Assembly: GCF_900110105.1 (NCBI RefSeq)
Contig: NZ_FOCL01000021.1
Location: 1 to 64,000, forward strand
From: Mucilaginibacter gossypiicola
Lineage (GTDB): Bacteria; Bacteroidota; Bacteroidia; Sphingobacteriales; Sphingobacteriaceae
Length of the DNA stretch: 64,000 bases
Reading direction: 5' to 3'
Shown: positions 15,431 through 23,680 of the stretch, piece by piece
How positions within the stretch are numbered: the stretch's first letter is position 1
Layout: every line of letters starts with the position of its first letter
The notes under the pieces: model-generated
What the model was told of the DNA's origin: nothing
The model's database searches: none
The model's input: the letters and a program-made list of their open reading frames with translations, nothing else
Made by a program: the position numbers and the translations under genes

Positions 15431-18400
15431 CTATTCTTCGGTAGTGGTTTCCGTTTCCATGCTTTTAATATAGCCCTTCTTTAACAGGAATGGGATCACA
15501 TGGTTACCCGCGAGGTGCACCGCGTCAGATGATCCGCGAGTCGACTCAACCCGGATACATGTCACTATATAACCACTGCCCTTTTCTTTTGGTGCAAAGA
15601 AAACATACCAGCCGTCGTTAACGCTCTGGTTCCTGACAATACGTTCAGGCGTACCTGTTTTACCGGCCACCTTTATCCCTAATATAGGAGTTTTAGGCGC
15701 ACTTTGCTCAATCATGTATTGCTTTAACAATGCTGCATAACGCGGATCATCGGCCAGTTTGATACCGCTTTTTACGGCCACCGTCGAGTCGGCAATTTTT
15801 AGCGCATACCTGTTAGGCATCAATACACCACTGTTGGCTACGCCGGATACCAGCCTTGCTACAGCCGCCGGGGTAGCGATAAGTTCACCCTGTCCCCAGG
15901 CCATACCCGAAATACCTTTTGCTCTTGTTTTATGGATGTTGTTAGGATCATACCTCGGTTTGGTATTAAATTCCGTTTTACGCCATAGGGCGCGCCACTT
16001 ATCTTCCTGGGTAACATTCAATACCGGTTTATTATAATAGTAACCACCTACGCCGTGTAAAAACATACCTGTTTTAAGATACAGTGTGGCCATGTACTCT
16101 TCAAGATGTTCCTGGTTGGCCAGCTTAATAAAATAAACGTTGTTTGATTTGGCTATGGCCCGCTCCATAGTGATCATACCGGTTTCGTCCGGTTCGATGC
16201 CTTTGGTACGGATCCGCTCTTCAGTACTTACATGATATTGTACTTCGGCGGCAGCTATCCCCAACTTATTAAATGCCGACATAGCCGTTAAAACCTTGGC
16301 TGTTGAACCCGGCTGACTGGCATAGGTAAAGCCCAGATCGGTAGTGGTTAGCCAGGTTGCCAGTTTATTCTGATCGGCAAGCGGCATGGTAAGCTGGTCC
16401 CAGTTATGAACCGGTGGCAACGGATATTGTGCAGAGGTAAGCACATCGCCGGTATTGGATTCAACAATCACTACCGATACACGGTTATCATATAGCGAAG
16501 TATCAGATGCAATGGATTGCTGGATACTTGTTTGCAGATCCGCATCCATGGTGAGTTTTACATCGCGGTTTTTATTTTTAAATGCACTTACTTCAGGGCC
16601 GTTAATGTCGCTGATGAGCAGGTTGGCTAATGCACTGTAGTCTTTTTTGGCTACGGTCATTTCCTTCATGCCGCGGGGTAAAAACCTGTCTTCCTGGTAG
16701 CGCGATGCTTTTACGTTGTAATTGGTGATGGGCATATGAAACCCGCGGAGTTCCGCAGCATGTTCATATTCGGCGAAATAACCGTTGGTACTGCCATTAA
16801 AAACGCCTGTGTTTTGATCGCCCGTCCAGAAAAACATTTGTTCCTCAAATGGGTAAAACCTGTCCAACCGCTTATGCATAGCCGAATCCAGGTCATAATG
16901 CAGCATGCCCGAAGCGCTTAGTTTATTCTTTTGTTTTTCGATGAGCTCGGGTTTGCTGGTTGCGAGGATAAGTCCGTTACGGTCATAAATTGTACCGGCC
17001 TGCAACTTGTTCATCAATATGGCTATACGCGGATTGTAGCTAAACATCCTCAGGCCACTTTTATCAGCAACCAAAGCCGGCTTTACCACCCATTGCTTGT
17101 TATCTGTAGTATAGCGGGATACATTGACCACCAGTAAAACTACGCCGGCAAGCGCGGCTGCCAACGCAGGTACCAAATTTTTATCCTGCTGTTTGGTGAT
17201 ATAATCCATTTGTACGGCTGTGCCCCTTACCGATGACACCGACAACAGGAAGCCCGCTGCCAACAGGTTGATCACCAATGATGAACCGCCGTAACTTTCA
17301 AAAGGCAGGGAAACCCCTGATAACGGTAATGCCCCGATGGAGCCGCCCGCTATCAGCAGAAACTGCACAAAGGTACATACACCTATGCCCGCACTGAGAT
17401 AAAACAACAGCGGCATCCCCGTTTGTCTGCCAATAATGATCGAGCGGTGCAGGTACAACAAAAACAGGATGAACACTGCGGCCATACCAGCCCAGCCAAA
17501 TTCTTCGCCGATGGATGGCAGGATCATATCGGTATGGGCTTCGGGGATGGTTTTGGCAAAACCTTGTCCTACACCTTGTCCGCTTAAGCCTCCGCTGGCC
17601 ATAGCCCAGAGGCCGTTAGCTACCTGGTCGCCGCCGTATACTTCGTTATTCCAGGCATCCTGCCAAATGGCCTTACGCTCCACCAAGCGCTCAACCGGAC
17701 CGGGAATAATTTTATCAAGACCGGGAATTTTATCGATGGTTAAAAAGGCAGTGATCACCACCAAAGCCATAATGGCCGATTCGCTCAGCCTCCTGCGCCT
17801 GAAAAATACCACGCCCCCAAGCGAAAAGAATGTAATGCCTGCACTAAGCCAGATATTATCAAAGAACCAGGTAGTGAGCACAAATAATACAACGAAACCT
17901 GCCATGTACAGGAAATCGCCCCGCGAAAACGAGAACAGGATAATAAACGTAAAACAGATCACCATAGCCGGGCCTAAATCGCCTAAAACCAAGAATAATA
18001 ATAAGGTGATTACAGTAGCAATAAGCGCGAATGAAAAGAACGACCAGCGCTTGCTCCAACTGGCGTACTGACTGATGAACTTTTCGTTCGTAGCAAAAAA
18101 TCCCGCAAGGAAAATAACGATCAAATATTTTACGATCTCACTTGGCTGAAAACCCAAAAGGTTTACTTTAACACCGCTACCCTCCGGACCTGTTCCAAAC
18201 AAAATTGTAGAGAAGAGTATGGCCATGGCTACAATAGCCCAGGGCCAGCCGTTAGCCGCGGTCCTGCTCCACTTAAAAATTAGCAAACGGTAAAAGCCTG
18301 AATCTGGGTTAAGCTTGCGCAGATTGAATAATTGAATAATACAAATCCCTGCTATGCCGATACCCAGGTAAATAAGTGTATCCTTAGCCAAAAACCTGTC

Positions 18401-19507
18401 GCGCAGCGGATCCTGTAAGCTTAAAAGGGTAAGGAGCGAGATGCCGGTAAGCATCATAATGAGCGGTAAAATGATCTGATCAGCGTTTGGGTACCGGGCA
18501 CTGAGCAACAGGTGTACAATGATAAAACCGGCAAAAAAGCAAACGGCAATGATCCAGTACCACATGTTAAACTCATCCTGATAACGTACAATGAAAGCGC
18601 CTTCCTTTTTCAGGATGTTAAAATCGCGGGTGGAGAGCAGCTTGATGCTATGCGGGGCCTGGTTAAATTTAAACGTTACGTCTTTATCCAGCTCATCAAT
18701 CCCTTGCGAGCGGCCAAACTCAAAACCCGGCTGCATCGGCAATACTGAAAATGCTTTACCGGTCGGCAGCTTGGCAAATACAAAGCGCCCTTCGGCATCT
18801 GTACGGGCAAAAGCGGTTAATGATTGCAGTACTTTCTTTTTCTGATCGTTAAGTACGTAAAGCTTTTTGTAGGCAGAGCCATTTTCTGAATAGGAGGTTT
18901 TTGCTCCCGTTTCCTCATCGCTAAAAATACTATCGCGGGGTAATATCATGGTCAGCTTTACCAATACACCGGGTATGGGCTCGCCTTTATGCTGTATAGT
19001 ACCTTTAATGCTGTATTCGCCGAGGTTAAGATCTGTTTGTGCGCCTAAAGCTGGCGGGTTTTTCAATTCCTGCTCAAAGCGGGTTGAATCATCGCCGGTA
19101 TAACCTAAAAGTGTGCGGGAGGTAAGTACGCGTTTCTTAAAAGTTTCGCCGCCTTTTTCAAAAGCCTCATCGGCATTTACGTAGTATTTGCGTTTGTTGA
19201 GCTCGCCGGTATTATCAACCAGGTCGCCTGCTGCTTTACGCGATGCAATTACCGATTCAATGTAATCCACATCCTTCGGGTCATCAAAATAGTAACCTTT
19301 TTTAAGTAAGGCCTTTACATTTTGAGCTGTGTTAGGCGAGTTAAGGTTTACGATAGTACCATCCTTCAGGCGCTTATCAACATCAGTAAATTTAAGCTGT
19401 AGTACACTGTACAGCCTTACAAATAAAACGGCCAGCAATATGCCTGTAAGCAACAGGAACAGCCGTTCCATTCGCCTGCCGGGTACTTTTGGATTTTCCT
19501 GGGCCAT
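15431..19507 (-). CDS. RodA/FtsW (SEDS) polymerase fused to penicillin-binding transpeptidase
   Basis: 1358 residues in one uninterrupted frame. Residues 15-37 are a membrane segment. Residues 40-310 are extracytoplasmic, including a carboxypeptidase-regulatory-like beta domain (about 163-285). Residues 315-765 are the multi-span SEDS part, with G-F-Q-P-S-E, M-A-S-G-G-L-S-G-Q-G and E-A-H-T-D-M-I (Asp660), then I-G-E-E-F-G. A further membrane segment (778-798) leads to a class B PBP-like part with Y-D-R-N-G near 841 and the penicillin-binding motifs S-T-A-K (Ser1068-Lys1071), S-N-N (1121-1123) and K-T-G (1283-1285). Both catalytic halves look intact, so one chain could polymerise and crosslink peptidoglycan. 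It starts 3 bases after the PP2C stop. Confidence 0.93.
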   Translation of the reverse strand: MAQENPKVPGRRMERLFLLLTGILLAVLFVRLYSVLQLKFTDVDKRLKDGTIVNLNSPNTAQNVKALLKKGYYFDDPKDVDYIESVIASRKAAGDLVDNTGELNKRKYYVNADEAFEKGGETFKKRVLTSRTLLGYTGDDSTRFEQELKNPPALGAQTDLNLGEYSIKGTIQHKGEPIPGVLVKLTMILPRDSIFSDEETGAKTSYSENGSAYKKLYVLNDQKKKVLQSLTAFARTDAEGRFVFAKLPTGKAFSVLPMQPGFEFGRSQGIDELDKDVTFKFNQAPHSIKLLSTRDFNILKKEGAFIVRYQDEFNMWYWIIAVCFFAGFIIVHLLLSARYPNADQIILPLIMMLTGISLLTLLSLQDPLRDRFLAKDTLIYLGIGIAGICIIQLFNLRKLNPDSGFYRLLIFKWSRTAANGWPWAIVAMAILFSTILFGTGPEGSGVKVNLLGFQPSEIVKYLIVIFLAGFFATNEKFISQYASWSKRWSFFSFALIATVITLLLFLVLGDLGPAMVICFTFIILFSFSRGDFLYMAGFVVLFVLTTWFFDNIWLSAGITFFSLGGVVFFRRRRLSESAIMALVVITAFLTIDKIPGLDKIIPGPVERLVERKAIWQDAWNNEVYGGDQVANGLWAMASGGLSGQGVGQGFAKTIPEAHTDMILPSIGEEFGWAGMAAVFILFLLYLHRSIIIGRQTGMPLLFYLSAGIGVCTFVQFLLIAGGSIGALPLSGVSLPFESYGGSSLVINLLAAGFLLSVSSVRGTAVQMDYITKQQDKNLVPALAAALAGVVLLVVNVSRYTTDNKQWVVKPALVADKSGLRMFSYNPRIAILMNKLQAGTIYDRNGLILATSKPELIEKQKNKLSASGMLHYDLDSAMHKRLDRFYPFEEQMFFWTGDQNTGVFNGSTNGYFAEYEHAAELRGFHMPITNYNVKASRYQEDRFLPRGMKEMTVAKKDYSALANLLISDINGPEVSAFKNKNRDVKLTMDADLQTSIQQSIASDTSLYDNRVSVVIVESNTGDVLTSAQYPLPPVHNWDQLTMPLADQNKLATWLTTTDLGFTYASQPGSTAKVLTAMSAFNKLGIAAAEVQYHVSTEERIRTKGIEPDETGMITMERAIAKSNNVYFIKLANQEHLEEYMATLYLKTGMFLHGVGGYYYNKPVLNVTQEDKWRALWRKTEFNTKPRYDPNNIHKTRAKGISGMAWGQGELIATPAAVARLVSGVANSGVLMPNRYALKIADSTVAVKSGIKLADDPRYAALLKQYMIEQSAPKTPILGIKVAGKTGTPERIVRNQSVNDGWYVFFAPKEKGSGYIVTCIRVESTRGSSDAVHLAGNHVIPFLLKKGYIKSMETETTTEE

Positions 19508-19510
19508 TTA

Positions 19511-20938
19511 TTAGTGGGTAGCTTTAGTTGGAACAGAATCGGTTTTGAACATACTGCCAAACAACCTGCCCGAAATGTATTTTTTATTAGGGAACAGGTA
19601 CGATACCTGTACCGGCGTTAAGCAGTTATTGAACTGCACATTTTTTAACACCAAGGCATCGTTGTGCGTAACGATAGCCGTAGGGAAACCATCAAAAGCA
19701 ACACTATCCAGCACCACATATTTACAGTTAGCAGCCAGTGCAATGGCAGGCCCCGAGTAGGTGGAATCTTTTTTAAATACGATAGCGCCTTTTGTTTTAA
19801 TGTAGAGGCTGTCCTTATTGATATGCAGCGTATCGCTTAATATAATAGGCTGCTGAAAATCAGCAGCTGAAAGTAACAGGGTATGGCCTTTTAGTTTATT
19901 GATGGTATCCTGAAGTTTTAACTCGGCAGCGTTTTTGATATGCTGAACTGCAAGTGTATCTGTTTTTTTAGGGATGGCGGCCTGATCGGCATTCTTTTTA
20001 AACTGCCAGATAAATCCGCCTAAAAAAATAAAGCACAGCAGGGTGAGTATAGCTACCGTACCACCGTTACCTTTTGTTTTCACCACGGGTTCTGGTTCCT
20101 TCTGCGTTTTTACAGGGGCCGGTATTATCTCAGGCTGTTCGGGTATTTTTACAGCGACTGCCGGTTTGGTAGCGCTATGCTGTTTGCGTTCCTTGTCATT
20201 ATGCACTAAAACCACAGTCACGTTATCCTTACCGCCGCGGCTATTGGCTGCATCAATCAGCCTTTTCCCTTTTTGCGGCAGGTTATCGCTGCTGGTAAGG
20301 ATCTCGGTAATCTTCCCTTTATCAACCAGATCGGTAAGTCCATCGCTGCACAGCAACAGGATATCGCCCGGCAAAAAGGGCGAACTACCTGTTTCCACAA
20401 AATCAGGATCTTTATTGATCTGCCCTGCAAAACCAAGCGCTTTATTGATCTCGTTCCGCTTCGGGTGATCCATTGCAGCCTCTTCGGTCAACCTGCCGGA
20501 GTCTTCCAGGAAACCAACAAAGGAGTGGTCTTTTGAGATCTTGATGAGCGAATAATCGCGCAACAGGTACAAACGGGTATCCCCTACGTGGGCATAGTAA
20601 AACTTATTGTTGATCACATCCACCACGGCCAGTGTAAGCACACAGGCCATGTTTTCAAGATCTTTGTTCTGTACTTTTTCCTCGTAAATACGTTGATTGG
20701 CAATAGTGAACGTATTTACCAGCAGTGGTACAATATCGCCTGCAATAAATTGCAATTGCTCCAGGATGGTAGCGCGGGCAATTTCGGCAGCTATTTCACC
20801 GCCGGCGTAGCCGCCAACCCCATCAACCACACAGGCTATGATAAAATTACCATCGCCTGATTTTTCGGCAATAAAGGCATCTTCATTGTTTTGCCTTTGT
20901 TTACCGGTATCTGTTATCCCGAAAAAATTATTTGCCAT
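19511..20938 (-). CDS. PP2C-type Ser/Thr phosphatase with membrane anchor and extracytoplasmic domain
   Basis: 475 residues. The PP2C core (about 1-245) has N-N-E-D-A (Glu19, Asp20), V-V-D-G-V-G-G (Asp39), H-V-G-D-T-R, C-S-D-G-L (Asp199) and G-G-K-D-N-V (Asp238), giving the usual two-metal centre. A Pro/Lys-rich linker leads to one membrane helix (294-313) and then about 160 residues outside. The outer part contains repeated short hydrophobic rungs (V-V-L-D-S-V-A-F-D-G, L-V-L-K-N-V-Q-F-N-N) suggestive of a small beta-helix. The plan resembles mycobacterial PstP, a TM-anchored PP2C, but with a different outer domain. It should reverse the kinase encoded upstream. It starts 4 bases after the microprotein gene and ends 3 bases before the SEDS-PBP gene. 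Confidence 0.92.
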   Translation of the reverse strand: MANNFFGITDTGKQRQNNEDAFIAEKSGDGNFIIACVVDGVGGYAGGEIAAEIARATILEQLQFIAGDIVPLLVNTFTIANQRIYEEKVQNKDLENMACVLTLAVVDVINNKFYYAHVGDTRLYLLRDYSLIKISKDHSFVGFLEDSGRLTEEAAMDHPKRNEINKALGFAGQINKDPDFVETGSSPFLPGDILLLCSDGLTDLVDKGKITEILTSSDNLPQKGKRLIDAANSRGGKDNVTVVLVHNDKERKQHSATKPAVAVKIPEQPEIIPAPVKTQKEPEPVVKTKGNGGTVAILTLLCFIFLGGFIWQFKKNADQAAIPKKTDTLAVQHIKNAAELKLQDTINKLKGHTLLLSAADFQQPIILSDTLHINKDSLYIKTKGAIVFKKDSTYSGPAIALAANCKYVVLDSVAFDGFPTAIVTHNDALVLKNVQFNNCLTPVQVSYLFPNKKYISGRLFGSMFKTDSVPTKATH

Positions 20939-20942
20939 GGTT

Positions 20943-21029
20943 TTAACTGGATTTTTTTATGTCGATAAAATGAGCTACCAATAACAGCACACATACAGCC
21001 AGCAGCCCTATTGATAATATTTGTGACAT
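20943..21029 (-). CDS. 28-residue single-pass membrane microprotein
   Basis: An ATG at 21029 overlaps the TAA of the preceding gene by one base (TAATG), and the frame closes with TAA at 20943, 4 bases before the PP2C start. The product is M-S-Q-I, then a hydrophobic run of about 18 residues (L-S-I-G-L-L-A-V-C-V-L-L-L-V-A), then H-F-I-D-I-K-K-S-S with two Lys. That is the shape of a one-helix inner-membrane peptide with a short basic tail. I recognise no family. The coupled start and the exact packing between two operon genes argue that it is translated. It may be a small partner of the kinase, phosphatase or SEDS-PBP membrane segments. Confidence 0.6.
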   Translation of the reverse strand: MSQILSIGLLAVCVLLLVAHFIDIKKSS

Positions 21030-21994
21030 TATGGTTCGGGTTTAAATATGTTGATACCTACTATACCATTAAGCAAGATCCTGGAGTTGAACGGCAGCTC
21101 AACCCATTGCGGCGAGTTTACATCGCTCCCGGCTACTTCCAGTTCATTGATCAGGGTACGCTCGCCAAACGATGCCAGGTAAAACTTGCCATCGGCCTTG
21201 TTTAGCCTGATGCGCAGGTGAGGGGTGTTTACCCACTCCGAAGGTACTTTAAACACCGCCTGCTCGTCCCTTTCCTCATCATCGCCCGACACCACAATAT
21301 CGTCATCCTTGATCAGGTACTCTACCTTGCGGCCCACAAACTGCTTATCGGGCATAATAGTTTCCAGTCGGGCAAGTACTTTAGTGCCGGGTTTGGCCAC
21401 GTCCTTTTCGTTATAATGAAGGTCGTTAGCATAAGGCAGTTCATAATAACCCTCGCTGTAATATGTAAAGCCTTTCAAAACTTCGTTACTGATATCCAGC
21501 GTTTGGGCAACACCTGTTTGGCGCGGAATAAAGGTAACCCGCAGGTTCTCTTCCTTTTTGGTGCTTGTACCGGGCAGCAATTTGCCTATAAAACCTTTAT
21601 CGCCCCGTTTATAATCGGGGTGGGATACCAGCCTGAATACCCATTTAGAGCTTGAAGGTTCCACCTTTTTGCCTACTTCCTGGTGTTCGCGCAGCAGCTC
21701 GTAAAATTTTTTTACCGACTCATTAACGATAATACCGAATAACCCCGAACGGTTGTTCACAAAGTCCTGGTAATCTTCCTCGTTAAAGCTGATGATAAAC
21801 TCATGGTAAAAAACTATCCTGTCGGCAAAGGAAAGCTGTTTGATCGACTCTTTGAATTTTTCGATGATGTACATATACACATCATCGGGCGTGAGCGCTT
21901 TTATTTTTACAGCCTCAGCATTCACCGGTTTACCATTGGGTAAAAACCAGTCCTGAAGGCCAATCCGTTTCCAAAATGTTGATTTAGGTTCCAT
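21029..21994 (-). CDS. Cytoplasmic protein with degenerate FHA-like domain
   Basis: 321 residues without signal or membrane segments. Residues about 224-318 show the strand pattern of an FHA domain: V-N-T-P-H-L-R-I-R-L, then G-K-F-Y-L-A-S-F-G-E-R-T-L-I-N-E, then a final I-L-L-N-G-I-V-G-I-N-I-F. The usual Gly-Arg and Ser-Arg contacts to phosphothreonine are not seen. An N-terminal segment with F-Y-H-E-F-I-I-S-F-N-E-E-D-Y (63-75) faintly resembles the first domain of FhaA-like proteins. A scaffold role that does not need phosphopeptide binding, or divergent binding, is possible. It lies 18 bases after the kinase gene and its stop is coupled to the microprotein start. The FHA relation is inference. 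Confidence 0.6.
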   Translation of the reverse strand: MEPKSTFWKRIGLQDWFLPNGKPVNAEAVKIKALTPDDVYMYIIEKFKESIKQLSFADRIVFYHEFIISFNEEDYQDFVNNRSGLFGIIVNESVKKFYELLREHQEVGKKVEPSSSKWVFRLVSHPDYKRGDKGFIGKLLPGTSTKKEENLRVTFIPRQTGVAQTLDISNEVLKGFTYYSEGYYELPYANDLHYNEKDVAKPGTKVLARLETIMPDKQFVGRKVEYLIKDDDIVVSGDDEERDEQAVFKVPSEWVNTPHLRIRLNKADGKFYLASFGERTLINELEVAGSDVNSPQWVELPFNSRILLNGIVGINIFKPEP

Positions 21995-22012
21995 TTCGTA
22001 TCTGCTAAATCA

Positions 22013-23434
22013 TTAAAAGTTTAAGTTAGAAGTATCCGCTTTTTTCACGCTGTCGCGGTAAAACTGGGTGTCTTCTTTTTGTTGTTTTGCACGTTGTATA
22101 TTTCGCAATATCGAATCGGCCGTTGAATCAACTTCTGGCGGGATATTGCTTTCGTCCCTGAAATCATTGGGCTTAGTTTCAACAGAGTCTTTTTTTGCAG
22201 GCAGAATGACCTTTGTAGCGGCAGTATCAGCGGGCTTTTTTGACGGTTTAAACAGCCTGTCCACCACGCCATGATAAATACGACCGCCAAACTTATCCAT
22301 CACCACTGCCGAAAACACCGTGAAGCCGCAAAGCAATATCATGAACATGATAAAGATCGGCTTTGACATGCGCACTGCCTTGGGATCAACAGGAGCACTG
22401 TTAACAACCTCTACTGGTTGTTTATTCTCGTTTTCCTGGTAGTACAACACCAGGCCTTGCAGCCGTTCGTTTTCCTTCAATAAAACTTCCGTGTTCCATG
22501 ATTCGTCAGGGTGTGTCGGGCTGATGGCACCAATGCTGCCCTGCATTAAAGCTTCCTGCAGTTCGATGCCGTTGGCGTATCTGTTATTAATGTCTTTTTG
22601 TAAACATTTAGCTACCACCTTCAACAACCATGCAGGCACCTGCATTTGCATTTCCTTCTGCTCTTCCGACCAGCTTTCGGGCAGGTTTTTGCGGCGCAGC
22701 TCCATTACATCCGGAATTTCCGATTCCATATGGGCCAGCATTACCGCATTGCGGGCAGTTTCGCCGTTATCTTTTAACGGGAAGGGAACCTGTCCGCCAA
22801 TTAATTCATACAGGATGATGCCGTAGCTGTATACATCCGTTTGGAAATACATCAAGCCTTCGTTTTGCTCGGGCGCCATAAATTCGATAGCCCCGGCATG
22901 GCGGATACTGGTGCGGCGCTGATCATCAGACATAGCCGAAAGACCGAAATCAAGCAATACATAGTTGCCTGTGTGTACGTTGAATTTTACGTTATTGCTC
23001 TTGATGTCACCATGCTTCACCGACACTTTATGACAGTGCGATAAAGCGTTTGCCAGCTGATCGGCAAGTTTGATGACCTCTTTAATGCTGAAGATAGCCT
23101 CGTGAGGCGGCTTCAGCAGATCTTCCAGATCGGGGCCATCAATATATTCCATTTCAATAAACGGGAACGAACCACTTTCGGTAATACCCGAATTAAGGAT
23201 CTTAACCACATTGGGGTTAGGTTCTTCGTTTACTTTTTTTAGTTTTTCGACCTCGTTCTGGAAGTTGCGAAAATTTTTATCGTCGGTGCTTTCGGTGTGA
23301 ATAGGTGTGGGCAGGAGTTTTACCGCTGTGATAATTGGCCCATAACGCCGGCCTTTATAAACAGAGCCCTGACCGCCCGTTCGTAAAGCCCCCATGTTTT
23401 CCAAACCTTCGGTAATAGTAAATACTTTGCTCAT
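22013..23434 (-). CDS. Membrane-anchored Hanks-type Ser/Thr protein kinase
   Basis: 473 residues. The kinase domain (about 10-295) has a Gly-rich loop T-G-G-Q-G-S-V-Y-K-G, Lys39 in A-V-K-L-L, catalytic H-G-D-I-K-S-N-N (Asp143, Asn148; HGD rather than HRD, so not an RD kinase), D-F-G at 162 and A-P-E at 187-189, all consistent with an active enzyme. A short coiled segment (320-340) precedes one membrane helix (358-380) and a charged tail of about 90 residues outside, with no PASTA repeats. It is the first gene of the operon and therefore the likely controller of the phosphatase, FHA proteins and SEDS-PBP protein. The upstream region to 23580 is AT-rich and should hold the operon promoter. Confidence 0.92.
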   Translation of the reverse strand: MSKVFTITEGLENMGALRTGGQGSVYKGRRYGPIITAVKLLPTPIHTESTDDKNFRNFQNEVEKLKKVNEEPNPNVVKILNSGITESGSFPFIEMEYIDGPDLEDLLKPPHEAIFSIKEVIKLADQLANALSHCHKVSVKHGDIKSNNVKFNVHTGNYVLLDFGLSAMSDDQRRTSIRHAGAIEFMAPEQNEGLMYFQTDVYSYGIILYELIGGQVPFPLKDNGETARNAVMLAHMESEIPDVMELRRKNLPESWSEEQKEMQMQVPAWLLKVVAKCLQKDINNRYANGIELQEALMQGSIGAISPTHPDESWNTEVLLKENERLQGLVLYYQENENKQPVEVVNSAPVDPKAVRMSKPIFIMFMILLCGFTVFSAVVMDKFGGRIYHGVVDRLFKPSKKPADTAATKVILPAKKDSVETKPNDFRDESNIPPEVDSTADSILRNIQRAKQQKEDTQFYRDSVKKADTSNLNF

Positions 23435-23579
23435 TGAGTTATACTTGGGGAATCAGTATTAGTGACAAATATTAAAAACTTTTTACTCAACATAACGCAG
23501 GCATTAGTGTTTGGTATAAAAATATAAAAAAATAACCGCTGATTAGGATGATTTCGTTGATTGCGCTGATTAAGAATTC

Positions 23580-23672
23580 TGTCTGAATTTGAATTTATTG
23601 AATTAAAAGAATAGACAGAATGCTTAGTAAATTCAATAAATTCCCACAATTCAATAAATTCGAGTTCAGACA
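23580..23672. repeat. Palindromic repeat family B, copy 2
   Basis: TGTCTGAATTTGAATTT at one end pairs with AAATTCGAGTTCAGACA at the other, with AT-rich GAATTTATTGAATT and AATTCAATAAATT inside. It is a second copy of the element at 9869-9957. A GATT-rich segment (23538-23574) precedes it, similar to repeats at 53813 and 53926. It separates the GH20 gene from the kinase operon. Confidence 0.8.
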
Positions 23673-23680
23673 ATCATGGT

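Noticed and set aside
17436..18071. A 211-codon plus-strand frame
   Set aside because: It is antisense to the membrane part of the SEDS-PBP gene and lacks any domain.
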